This document shows, piece after piece, positions 41,742-49,349 of a DNA stretch of 64,000 nt. Every line of letters starts with the position of its first letter. Positions within the stretch are counted from its first letter, which is position 1. Under the pieces are notes generated by a model. The model worked only from the letters and a program-made list of their open reading frames with translations, ran no database searches and was not told the DNA's origin. Both the position numbers and the translations under genes were made by a program. Origin of the DNA: Alphaproteobacteria bacterium (GTDB lineage Bacteria > Myxococcota_A > UBA796 > GCA-2862545); contig JACKEQ010000017.1 of the NCBI GenBank assembly GCA_020632885.1, positions 61,517 to 125,516 of the forward strand. The letters are read 5' to 3'.

Positions 41742-42128
41742 CGCCCGGGACTTGCGGACGTGCTCGATCATCCACTCGCGTTGGGCGTGGTTCTCGGTGA
41801 TCGTGGCCTTCTCCAGGTACTTCTCGCAGAGGTATTCGTCACCGGCCTCGCATCCGAGCATCAACGCACTCTCCAGGTCCACCGCATCTCCGCTGCGGGT
41901 CGCATGGTGGAACAGTCGTCGGCAGCTGTCCTCCACCTTCTCGAGGCACGCCGGGCTCAGGTAGAGGTTGACGTTCTCTGCGTCTGGGGTCGCCACGGCA
42001 GCTCGGTAGCACGCCCATGGATCGCCGTTCGCGCGGCAGGTCGCGGCGTCACCCGTCTGGAACGCGATGGTGGGTGTACCTGCAGTGGAAGGTCCACGAG
42101 AGCATGCCACGAGCGCCAGTACCAGCAT
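41712..42128 (-). CDS. Small Cys-containing Sel1-like lipoprotein
   Basis: A 138-residue lipoprotein (signal MLVLALVAC) with the same architecture as the one at 41006: FQTGDAATCRANGDPWACYR, CLEKVEDSCRRLFHHATRSG, LMLGCEAGDEYLCEKYLEKA. ATG 42128 overlaps the stop of the upstream 746-residue gene as TGATG, so translation is coupled. Cys pairs at helical-repeat spacing suggest a disulfide-stabilised Sel1-like fold in the periplasm. Tight coupling to a large unknown protein, with a duplicated second copy next door, is the arrangement seen for toxin/immunity or enzyme/chaperone pairs; the actual role is unknown. Confidence 0.7.
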   Translation of the reverse strand: MLVLALVACSRGPSTAGTPTIAFQTGDAATCRANGDPWACYRAAVATPDAENVNLYLSPACLEKVEDSCRRLFHHATRSGDAVDLESALMLGCEAGDEYLCEKYLEKATITENHAQREWMIEHVRKSRASNASAPTPP

Positions 42129-44368
42129 CACTCCGCTCCCAGCTGATCGAGGTGAGTGAGGACGCGGGCTCGCTCGGCCGCGACGAGCTCCCGAGGCACC
42201 TCGATGCTGTCCGCCGGGTCGGAGAGGCGCTCCAATCGGGACCGGAGCAGCGTCTCGACGTTCAGCCGCTCCTCTTCCAGGACGGGGTTTCCGCTGTTGG
42301 CGTTCCGAGTCAGGGCGCGCACACTCCGGCTGAGCTGCGCGTGCTCCTGGGCGCTCATGAAGGTGTCGTCGCCCTCGCGGGAGAGGAAGCGCTCGACGTT
42401 CTGCTCGCCGGCCATCGCGGCCACGCACTCCAGCGCGTCCTCGCCCTGGGTGGCGGCGTCCGCGATGACGTCCCGCAGGTCCGCGGGCGTGCGCTCGGAG
42501 CCGTTGTAGGCGTCCCGGGCGCCCGCCCAGGTCTCCACGGCCAGCGGGGACTCGCACGGGAACGGCCCGCCGGCCGCCAGCAGGTCCTCGATGTTCTGGA
42601 TGCCCGCGGGGCCCACCTGGGTCTGCAGCTTCCAGGCGTGGTCGGTGCGCTCGTGCGGAGGGAGGTAGCGCGGGTCCACGTTGGGACCGTCGATCCAGGG
42701 GTCGATCTGGTCCTCGAGGAAGCGGGCGTTCTCCTGCTGGTCGTCGAAGTCCACGATCTGCTCTCCCAGGGCCAGTGTGGTGCCATCGTCCCGGCCGGTC
42801 AACACGTCGAGCCGACCGGTGTGCCGGCCGTCCTTCGAGCCGGCCTCTGAGAACCGTGCGCGGGCATCCTCGTCCGACACCGCCGACTCCTCGCGGTCCG
42901 AGCGTCGGGCCAGGAAGAGCTCGGTAGCGCTCCCGGCCCACCGGGCAGCGGTCTCCATCGCGCCGATCGGGTCCCAGCCGTTCCGTCCGTCCTGGTCGAA
43001 GCCGCCGCGGTCGAGGTCGGAGGTCTTCTCCGCGTCCCGCTTCACACCGGACAGGCGCTCGCTCGCTTCCGTGCTGGAGAGCCCGAACCCATGGGCCTTG
43101 GCGGTCGCCCGCGAGCCCGCGAGCTCCTCGGACTCGACGAGCTTCAGGCCGGAGCGGTCGCCCGTGGACTGGAAGCGCTCGAAGGCAGCGGCCTGCTCGG
43201 GGTCCGCGAGGTCGACCTCGTAGGTCGTGGTGCCCTCGGTGAGGAGGTCGTAGCTGCCGCTCGTGCCGATGTACCCGTTGTCGATGCCGCCCCCGGCGCC
43301 CGCCAGGCCGAGGTTCTCGACCGTGAGACGGACGACGTCGCCCGTGGACTTCTCGAGGGTGACCGTCTGCGAGCCCTGGGCGTGCCCCTCGGCCTTCACG
43401 AGCATGGAGCCCCCGGCCTTCAGGCTGGCCTTCCAGACGTAGGCGGCCCGCGTGCCGTCCGGCAGACCCTGGACGTCCTTCGCGGAGAGGTCGGCGACCC
43501 TCGCATGCTCGCCGTCCGCGAGCTCCTCCCCGTAGGTCTCCGCCTGCGCTTCGTCGGCGAAGGTGAGGCTCTCGCCGTACGACCAGGCCTGGCCCGCGCT
43601 GGCCCCCACCGGACCGGACTTCACATCGCCGCTCACGGACGCGCCGAGCTCGCGGGAGACGGAGCGGCCGTCGACGACGACGGACCCGAGCTGGACGGCT
43701 CCGTTCACCTGGCCCGAGACGCCGGCGGCCTGGACCGAGGCCCCCCCACCGACGGCCTGGAGCCCGCCGTCGGCGCCGAAGTCGACCATGCCCTGCAGGG
43801 AGCCGCCGATGTCTCCGGACTTCGCGCCCACCCCTGCGACCACCTGGCCGTCCTCGCCGGCCTGGGCGAACGCGCCGAAGCCCCAGGCACCAGCCGCTCC
43901 GTCCGGTCCGTTCACGTCGTAGGAGCGGCCGATGCGGAACGTGCCGTTCCTGACGTCGACGGCGGCGGTGTCGCGGGTGGTGGCGTCCCCGAGGACCTCG
44001 TTCCGGTCGACCTGCTTGCGGGTGTACGTCGCTCCCCTGGTGGAGAGGGCGGCCTCACCGGCGCCCTCGCGGGTGGACTTCGGGAGAGGGACGCCGGTGG
44101 GGGTCTTCAGGATGTCGAGCTGGTCGGCGAGGGCCTGGTCCTGCTTCATGGCGGACGACGGGCCCATGGGCACGGGGTTCTCGGCCTTGACGGCCTCGCC
44201 CATGGCCCCGAACCCGAAGGTCTCGAGGAAGCCGGGCTCCTCCTGGACCTCGGTGACGTCCTGCTGCGCGGCCATGTTGCCGGCGACCTGCTCGTTGGCG
44301 TACGCGACGAAGAGGTCGGTGGCGGGTGGCGTCTGCTGGACGGGCAGGGGGGTGGTGTAGTCGCGCAT
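42128..44368 (-). CDS. Large modular protein of unknown function (746 residues), possible secreted effector
   Basis: I do not recognise the family. The N-terminus is Pro/Gln-rich without a signal (MRDYTTPLPVQQTPPATDLF). Residues about 145-260 are Gly/Ala-rich with alternating small/hydrophobic residues (GAWGFGAFAQAGEDGQVVAG), like a beta-helix or eCIS/T6SS-type core. A further Gly-rich section (about 320-420) follows, and the last ~250 residues are charged and helical (SERTPADLRDVIADA). GGGAG precedes ATG 44368. The stop overlaps the small lipoprotein start. Tail fragments are duplicated next door, as with polymorphic toxins. Tandem palindromes lie in the shared upstream region. Confidence 0.55.
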   Translation of the reverse strand: MRDYTTPLPVQQTPPATDLFVAYANEQVAGNMAAQQDVTEVQEEPGFLETFGFGAMGEAVKAENPVPMGPSSAMKQDQALADQLDILKTPTGVPLPKSTREGAGEAALSTRGATYTRKQVDRNEVLGDATTRDTAAVDVRNGTFRIGRSYDVNGPDGAAGAWGFGAFAQAGEDGQVVAGVGAKSGDIGGSLQGMVDFGADGGLQAVGGGASVQAAGVSGQVNGAVQLGSVVVDGRSVSRELGASVSGDVKSGPVGASAGQAWSYGESLTFADEAQAETYGEELADGEHARVADLSAKDVQGLPDGTRAAYVWKASLKAGGSMLVKAEGHAQGSQTVTLEKSTGDVVRLTVENLGLAGAGGGIDNGYIGTSGSYDLLTEGTTTYEVDLADPEQAAAFERFQSTGDRSGLKLVESEELAGSRATAKAHGFGLSSTEASERLSGVKRDAEKTSDLDRGGFDQDGRNGWDPIGAMETAARWAGSATELFLARRSDREESAVSDEDARARFSEAGSKDGRHTGRLDVLTGRDDGTTLALGEQIVDFDDQQENARFLEDQIDPWIDGPNVDPRYLPPHERTDHAWKLQTQVGPAGIQNIEDLLAAGGPFPCESPLAVETWAGARDAYNGSERTPADLRDVIADAATQGEDALECVAAMAGEQNVERFLSREGDDTFMSAQEHAQLSRSVRALTRNANSGNPVLEEERLNVETLLRSRLERLSDPADSIEVPRELVAAERARVLTHLDQLGAE

Positions 44369-44469
44369 CGTGGGCTCCCGTTCAGTGACGGGTGACCACG
44401 GAGCAAGGGCGGTGCCGGAGATGAGGTCGAGGAAGAAACTATGTTCTCGGAATCTGGAGGGTGTCGGGT

Positions 44470-44497
44470 GACGGACGTCCGTCGACGGACGTCTGTC
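44470..44497. promoter_or_regulatory. Two adjacent 14-bp palindromes (operator)
   Basis: GACGGACGTCCGTC (44470-44483, perfect) is followed directly by GACGGACGTCTGTC (44484-44497, one mismatch). The pair lies between divergent genes, 102 bp upstream of the 746-residue gene and 27 bp upstream of the preferred start at 44524. It probably binds two regulator dimers. Confidence 0.55.
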
Positions 44498-44523
44498 GCA
44501 ACGGGTACGTTGGACCTGTTGGG

Positions 44524-45756
44524 GTGGACGTGCAGGGTCACGGGGTGAGGTTGCGAATTGTCGACGCGGAGGAGCGGGTGGTCACCGTCGTCCTCGGCGT
44601 CGACTTCGACGTGGAGGAGGGACCCGGCGTGGTGGTCGCCGACTACGCGAGGGCATCGCTTCACGAGGTCGGCGCCGCAGGCGAGACGCGGTCGTCCCTG
44701 TGGGCTCTCTGGTCGTTCCGGTACTTCGAGTACCACAACCGTGTGGCCCTGGGTCGTGCCACGGATGCGGGTGGGGTGCAGGGATGGCACCCGTTCGTAC
44801 CGTCCATGAGTCGCCACGCCCTGTCGCTGGTCGAGTCCGCGGACGACCTCGACGAGCTGGTCTGGGATGGCGATCGGGCGACCCTCGACGGCCGGACCGT
44901 CTTCGTCGCGGACCCCGAGAGCGTCGCGCTCCGGGCTTCCATGCGTGAGCAGCTCGCCAGGTACCTGCGACGTACGCTCTGTGGGCATCCCGGCGTCTAT
45001 GCTCGGGTGTTCGGTGTGCGGGTACCGCGCGCCTTCCGGTTCTGGTTCTGGCAGGAGGAGCGACAGGTCGAGGTGGAGGTCCTCGAGGACCTCGGTCCGA
45101 TGCGGCGACCCGAGCTCGACGTCGCCGAGGTGAAGCCCGACGATGTGCTCCAGGCGTGCATCGACGCAGCGCGGGCGTCGGGTCCGATCGGTGCTGTCGA
45201 CGAGGGGCGCGCCATGGAGCGCCTGAAGCGTCTCGTCGGTGCGGAGCAGTGGGTTCCTGCGTTCCTGAGCATCATGGAGTGGAGCTGGTGTCGGACGCCG
45301 CTGCCGCCGAAGATGCAGGGCGTCGTGGGTGGCATCATGGGTCTCGATCCGCGGCTCGAGCGGCTGATGGATGTGCTGCAGGGGAAGACGGACCTCGACC
45401 TGGAGGCGAAGGTCGAGGAGATCGAAGCGCTCCGTCTCGCTGCCGGGGAGCTCGGGCACTGCCTGGACGTGTTCATCGGGAGCCTGCAGATGTACGACCA
45501 TCCGGCTGCTGCCGAGGCGGCGCTGTTGAGAGCGCTCGTCCAGAACCCCCGTCTCGCCGGGCCCTACCACGACCTCGGGTTGATCTGGGCCCGCGGGTAC
45601 GCGTTCCGCGAGGCGTATCGATGCTGGGACCACGTGCGGTGGCTGTCGCCGGGCTTCGCGATGATGGGGGACGTGGAGCGTCGGGAAGCGGACGTCCTGG
45701 CTGCCGAGCGGGCCGTGCCGGTGGGATCGATGGCGGTCGAGGGGCTGTTGTCGTGA
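44524..45756 (+). CDS. Unknown protein with TPR-like C-terminus
   Basis: A protein of about 410 residues with no recognised domain in the first 250 residues (alpha/beta, many Trp and Arg: RAFRFWFWQEERQVEVEVLE). The C-terminus has TPR-like helices (AAAEAALLRALVQNPRLAGP, YHDLGLIWARGYAFREAYRC). GTG 44524 is preferred over GTG 44461 because the earlier start would put the tandem palindromic operator inside the gene; no clear ribosome-binding site supports either. It is divergent from the 746-residue gene and probably shares its operator. The next small gene is coupled by GTGA. Confidence 0.55.
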   Translation: MDVQGHGVRLRIVDAEERVVTVVLGVDFDVEEGPGVVVADYARASLHEVGAAGETRSSLWALWSFRYFEYHNRVALGRATDAGGVQGWHPFVPSMSRHALSLVESADDLDELVWDGDRATLDGRTVFVADPESVALRASMREQLARYLRRTLCGHPGVYARVFGVRVPRAFRFWFWQEERQVEVEVLEDLGPMRRPELDVAEVKPDDVLQACIDAARASGPIGAVDEGRAMERLKRLVGAEQWVPAFLSIMEWSWCRTPLPPKMQGVVGGIMGLDPRLERLMDVLQGKTDLDLEAKVEEIEALRLAAGELGHCLDVFIGSLQMYDHPAAAEAALLRALVQNPRLAGPYHDLGLIWARGYAFREAYRCWDHVRWLSPGFAMMGDVERREADVLAAERAVPVGSMAVEGLLS

Positions 45757-46058
45757 ACGTCCTGCTCGTGGTCACCCTCACGGGTGGCTGGACCCTCGAG
45801 TCCGACGGTGGCGCCTATGCGGTCGACCACCGTCGGGTCTGCACGGATGGCGCTTGCTCGCCGGTGGGCGAGGTGCAGGTGCGCGACGACGGGGTGTGGT
45901 CGGTAGGCGAGGTCGAGGTACGCTGGGACACGCCGACCACGGCCCGGATGCGTCGGGGCGCGGGGCCGTGGGTCGCGGCTCGGTTGAAGTCCCCCGTAGC
46001 GGGTGAGTCACCGTGGAAGGGCACGCCCGGCGAGGGCTTGACGGTCGGTTCCGTTTGA
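45753..46058 (+). CDS. Small protein of unknown function, probably truncated by the structured repeat
   Basis: A 101-residue protein with a hydrophobic start (VNVLLVVTLTGGW) that could be a signal. The body is rich in Asp, Gly and Trp (VQVRDDGVWSVGEVEVRWD). GTG 45753 overlaps the previous stop. The stop codon 46056-46058 falls inside the 63-bp direct repeat that flanks the insertion sequence, so the original gene may have been longer; a fragment in similar style (WTFSEGGEVVACPGGFGGIW) resumes after the repeat at 47833. Family unknown. Confidence 0.5.
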   Translation: MNVLLVVTLTGGWTLESDGGAYAVDHRRVCTDGACSPVGEVQVRDDGVWSVGEVEVRWDTPTTARMRRGAGPWVAARLKSPVAGESPWKGTPGEGLTVGSV

Positions 46059-46115
46059 CGGTCACCACGTCCTGGCCGGCGAATGGCGGGGAAACGAGTA
46101 CACTTCGAGCCAGGG
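46053..46115 (+). repeat. 63-bp direct repeat left of the insertion sequence (5' part of structured repeat)
   Basis: GTTTGACGGTCACC through CGAGCCAGGG, identical to 47697-47759 on the other side of the element. It is the first 63 bp of the 141-143 bp structured repeat, cut where the insertion sequence begins. Confidence 0.85.
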
Positions 46116-47696
46116 GGGCGCGATCCCCGGTTGTCACGAGTCTGGTCCGGACTCGTCATTCCTGACGTTGCACGATCCACCCGACGAAGCCCGTAGACGG
46201 CCATGTCTTGTGGTGATCTGCTCTTCCCATGGATCGAGAGACGTTCGTTCGGGAAGCCGTCGTCCAGTTCGAGGCACAGCTTCGAGCCGCGGTGGAAGCG
46301 GTCGAGAGCTCCAGGAACGCGGCCGCGTTCGTCGCCGCCGAACGTCGTGTCCATGACCTGACGCGAGCTCTCGCGGACCAGCTGGTCGCGTCGGCTCTTC
46401 GGCGGGTGTGCGCCGACAGCGTGCGCACCCGAGAGGAGGTCGAGCGACTTCGGAGCTCCGCCCCCTACATGGACCTGAAGCTCCAGGGCAAGCGAAGCAC
46501 TCCAGTCATGCTCCTTGGGGGCACGATCGTGAGTATCGAGGCTCAATATCTGTATGCACGCCCAACCCATCCAACGATGACGATCCGCGGAGCTTCGGGT
46601 ACCGGCGTCTTTCCCGTCCTGGACAGCGTGGGCGTGGCGGACCGCTCGACACCCGCCCTCCGGCTTCGGGTGTCCCACGCCGTGGTCGAGGCATCCTCCG
46701 TCGGGGCCGCTCGTGAACAGCTCGCCCAGGGCGGGCTGGAAGTCGAGCACAAGCAGGCACTCCGATTCACTTACGCGGTCGCAGATGCGGCCCTCAAGAG
46801 CCGGGCCGCCGACATTCAGAGGCGGCAGCGCCGGGAGGGGCCACTCTCGGGTAGACGGGTGGTGGCTGCGGTGGACGGAGGGCGCGTGCGGATCCGCCAT
46901 GCGCTCCGGGGTGCGCCGAAGAAGGGCGGTCGAAGGCCATTCGAGCTCAACTGGCGAGAGCCGAAGGTACTCACGATCTACGTCGTGGATGACAACGGCC
47001 GACGAGACAAGACTTTCAAGAGCCTCATCGACGGCACTCTTGGCGACGCCGATAGCGTCTTTCGACTTCTCTCCTTCCATCTGCGGCGACTCGGAGCCCA
47101 CCAGGCCGCGCACCTGACGCTGATCGGGGACGGCGCACCCTGGATCTGGAACCGGGCGTCGCGTCTGCGGGAGGACGTCGGGTTGCCACCCGAGCGATTC
47201 ACCGAGATCCTCGATTACTTCCATGCGATCGAACGCCTGTACGACTTTGCGCGCAGTCGCCCCGGATGGAGCGAGGAGCGAGCGACCGCCTGGGCACTCT
47301 CCAGGAAAGGGCTCCTGAAACAGGGGCGCGTCGGAGACGTCATCCGCTCCATCCGGTCCCACCTCACCGCAGAGGAGGCGGCAGACGACTCCACCCTGGA
47401 CTACTGGACCCGGAATCGGGACCGCCTGCGATATTCCCGCTTTCGCAGCCTCCGGCTGCCTATCGGCAGCGGAGCGGTGGAATCCGCGGTTCGACGCGTC
47501 CTCAACCTCCGGATGAAGAGCACCGGCACCTCCTGGAAGGAGGATCACGCAGAGGGAATGCTTCATCTCCGCGCCTACTCGAAGGCTGGACGCTGGAACG
47601 AAATCGAGGCCTCTGTCCTTGCGATCGCAGGATGGAAGCCAAAGAGGCGGCGACGACCCCTCAAGTGACTTCGAACCACAATCGGTCATCGCGCCC
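46116..47696 (+). mobile_element. ISKra4-family insertion sequence, 1,581 bp
   Basis: Terminal inverted repeats GGGCGCGATCCCCGGTTGT (left, 46116-46134) and the complement of ACAATCGGTCATCGCGCCC (right, 47678-47696) agree at 16 of 19 positions. A single intact transposase gene fills the element. Flanking 63-bp direct repeats are unusually long for a target duplication. The transposase is complete, so the element may be active. Its codon usage is less GC-extreme than that of neighbouring genes. Confidence 0.85.
46229..47668 (+). CDS. ISKra4-family transposase
   Basis: A 479-residue DDE-type transposase. Recognisable features: VVAAVDGGRVRIRHAL (first catalytic Asp), LTLIGDGAPWIWN (second Asp) and the strongly conserved C-terminal signature RLPIGSGAVESAVRRVLNLR, followed by WKEDHAEGMLHLRAYSKAGR. 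Length is typical of the family. ATG 46229 has no strong ribosome-binding site, usual for transposases. No frameshift or stop interrupts the frame. Confidence 0.92.
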   Translation: MDRETFVREAVVQFEAQLRAAVEAVESSRNAAAFVAAERRVHDLTRALADQLVASALRRVCADSVRTREEVERLRSSAPYMDLKLQGKRSTPVMLLGGTIVSIEAQYLYARPTHPTMTIRGASGTGVFPVLDSVGVADRSTPALRLRVSHAVVEASSVGAAREQLAQGGLEVEHKQALRFTYAVADAALKSRAADIQRRQRREGPLSGRRVVAAVDGGRVRIRHALRGAPKKGGRRPFELNWREPKVLTIYVVDDNGRRDKTFKSLIDGTLGDADSVFRLLSFHLRRLGAHQAAHLTLIGDGAPWIWNRASRLREDVGLPPERFTEILDYFHAIERLYDFARSRPGWSEERATAWALSRKGLLKQGRVGDVIRSIRSHLTAEEAADDSTLDYWTRNRDRLRYSRFRSLRLPIGSGAVESAVRRVLNLRMKSTGTSWKEDHAEGMLHLRAYSKAGRWNEIEASVLAIAGWKPKRRRRPLK

Positions 47697-47839
47697 GTTT
47701 GACGGTCACCACGTCCTGGCCGGCGAATGGCGGGGAAACGAGTACACTTCGAGCCAGGGCGTGGTGAGCGTCAAGAGGAGGCAAGGCCCGCGCAAAGCGG
47801 GCCGCGCAGGCCGCCTTCGGCGGCCGGAGTGATCAGTTT
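47697..47839 (+). repeat. Structured interspersed repeat, copy C (complete)
   Basis: Same element as 18605-18745 with about seven differences. The long stem is perfect here: TCACCACG pairs with CGTGGTGA, whereas copy A has one mismatch. GC hairpins follow at the 3' side. It starts directly at the right end of the insertion sequence, so before insertion this and 46053-46115 were one element. Confidence 0.8.
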
Positions 47840-48296
47840 GGGACCACGGGGTGCTACCGGGCTTCTGGCAGACCGCGACGTACCACTGTGAGAAGGGCAC
47901 GACGGCGTGGCTCTTCCGGCCGGTGGTGAAGTCCCGGCCGGAGCTCGTGGTGCGGTCCGGTCCCGGAGGATGGACTTTCAGCGAGGGCGGGGAGGTCGTG
48001 GCGTGTCCCGGTGGGTTCGGCGGGATCTGGGAGAGGAAGCCCTGACCTCCACCAGTAGCCCCCGCCGCCCTGTCGGGCGCCCTGGATGGTTCCCACCACG
48101 ATTCGCGCGACCCCGGTCTCCTCGTCGAGCCGACGTGGGCGGGTGGGCACGCAGAGGCGTTGGAGATGCTCGCCGTAGCGGGACGCGTGCTCGGTGCGGA
48201 CGGCTTCTGGGTCGAGCCCGAGGTCGGGGTATCTCCTCCTCTTCGAACCTCGCGTACGGACGTGATTCCCGTACCCGATCTGTCTGTGAGCCGGCG
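47833..48296 (+). pseudogene. Coding remnants downstream of the structured repeat
   Basis: One frame reads protein-like from the repeat end to 48045 (GFWQTATYHCEKGTTAWLFR, then VVRSGPGGWTFSEGGEVVAC), stops at TGA 48043-48045, and continues protein-like in the same frame (LVEPTWAGGHAEALEMLAVA, then GRVLGADGFWVEPEVGVSPP) until it meets the convergent gene. There is no good start codon. These are probably 3' parts of one or two genes cut by the repeat or insertion sequence. No family recognised. Confidence 0.4.
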
Positions 48297-48689
48297 CTAC
48301 TCGAGGAGCACGGCAGCCACCCGTAGCCGCTCGCTGCGACCGGACTGCACCTCCACGAGCTCGGCGTCGATGAACCCCTCCGTCCTCTCGACCCGCAGCG
48401 ACAGGGGCGCACCCCGGTCGCGCGGGGGGAGGCCGGTGAGCTCGAGGGTGCCGATCACGACGACCTCGTCGCGGGTGGAGCCGGGCCCGGCGGTGAGCTC
48501 GACGCGAACAGCCGTCATGTTCGCGTAGGCCATCGCGAACATCCGCTCGACCACCTGCGGAAGGGGCCCGCGGCCGTCGAAGAGCTGGAGCACGACCTCC
48601 CGGCGGTCCTCGTCGAGGACGATCATGCCGACCTCGGGGGTGCGCACGCGGACCACGGCGGTCTCGATGTCGGGTTGGCCCCGTTCCAT
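48297..48689 (-). CDS. Hsp70 substrate-binding-domain-like protein
   Basis: A 130-residue protein that looks like an isolated DnaK/Hsp70 peptide-binding beta domain: MIVLDEDRREVVLQLFDG, then VIGTLELTGLPPRDRGAPLS, in which the -G-LELTGLPP-RG- pattern parallels the DnaK segment before its helical lid. The ATPase domain is absent. ATG 48689 has GAGG at suitable spacing; ATG 48707 is an alternative. Stand-alone domains of this kind are uncommon; a small chaperone-like or scaffold protein is possible. Similarity is moderate and judged by eye. Confidence 0.5.
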   Translation of the reverse strand: MERGQPDIETAVVRVRTPEVGMIVLDEDRREVVLQLFDGRGPLPQVVERMFAMAYANMTAVRVELTAGPGSTRDEVVVIGTLELTGLPPRDRGAPLSLRVERTEGFIDAELVEVQSGRSERLRVAAVLLE

Positions 48690-48730
48690 GCCGTCATCCT
48701 CGCACATCCGGGCTCAGGCCGGCGCCGGAG

Positions 48731-48793
48731 ACCGGCTCGCCGTGCTGTTCATCCCGTGTGGTCGGAGACCCGGTGGGCGGCGGACGCGAGCTG
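48731..48793. repeat. 63-bp direct repeat, first copy
   Basis: ACCGGCTCGCCGTGC through GACGCGAGCTG, repeated at 49145-49207 with two differences. The copies bracket a 351-bp segment containing a large inverted repeat. Confidence 0.8.
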
Positions 48794-48818
48794 GCCCGGG
48801 ATGATGGCTCGTCCCGTC

Positions 48819-49009
48819 TTCAACGCGAAGCATCGGAGCACATCGGAGCACCGCGGAGGATGATGAGAGTATTGGAGAAATCGCGTTTTTCAGGCTGTGG
48901 TGCCTGAAGGAGGTCCCAGCTCCACGTCGCGTCGCTGGTTGCACCGACGCCCCTCCTGCTCTCGTTCCTCTCCGCGGTGCTCCGCGGTGCTCCGATGCTT
49001 CGCGTTGAA
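48819..49009. repeat. Large inverted repeat (about 41-bp arms)
   Basis: Arm 48819-48859 (TTCAACGCGAAGCATCGGAG, continuing CACATCGGAGCACCGCGGAG) pairs with 48968-49009, with one or two mismatches. The arm is built of GGAGCAC-CGCGGAG units. Within the loop a second perfect hairpin TTCAGGC-six bases-GCCTGAA is found. No gene is recognised in 48690-49207 apart from possible scraps, such as a hydrophobic stretch on the minus strand near 49080-49128. Confidence 0.65.
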
Positions 49010-49144
49010 ATGGAAGGACTCGTCTTCGCACGGAGCCTGGCGGCGGCCGACCCCGCCACCGACACCCCCGCCACGCCCAGTAGCCCGAAGGAGCCCAGCG
49101 GCACGCACCCGATCGACGGGAATCCCAAGCACCGCGACCGCGAA

Positions 49145-49207
49145 ACCGGCTCGCCGTGCAGTTCATCCCGTGTGGTCGGAGACCCGGTGGGCGGCCGACG
49201 CGAGCTG
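49145..49207. repeat. 63-bp direct repeat, second copy
   Basis: Matches 48731-48793 at 61 of 63 positions. It ends exactly where the segmental copy of the 58.4-kb locus begins. Confidence 0.8.
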
Positions 49208-49349
49208 TCTGGACTCCGATTTCTACGCCGTCTCCGTGCTTGGGGGCATGGTCGCCGGCGAAGCGACCTTCGAGGTGGTCTTCGACGAGGTCGCCGAGGA
49301 CGGCTGGGCCCTCGCGGCGAGGGCGGAGGCCATCTTCGTCATCGGGTGA
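49208..49349 (+). pseudogene. 3' fragment of a paralogue of the 180-residue gene at 57982
   Basis: Reads FYAVSVLGGMVAGEATFEVV, then ALAARAEAIFVIG and stop, matching the last ~45 residues of the protein encoded at 57982-58524. There is no 5' part. With the following fragment it forms a duplicated segment of about 320 bp. Confidence 0.8.

Noticed and set aside
46053..47839. Two independent full copies of the structured repeat around the insertion sequence
   Set aside because: The left copy ends exactly at the element's terminal repeat after 63 bp, so it is one repeat split with a duplication, not two full copies.
48870..48960. Hairpin TTCAGGC/GCCTGAA as a terminator
   Set aside because: The T-run precedes rather than follows the hairpin and no gene ends there; it is part of the inverted-repeat unit.
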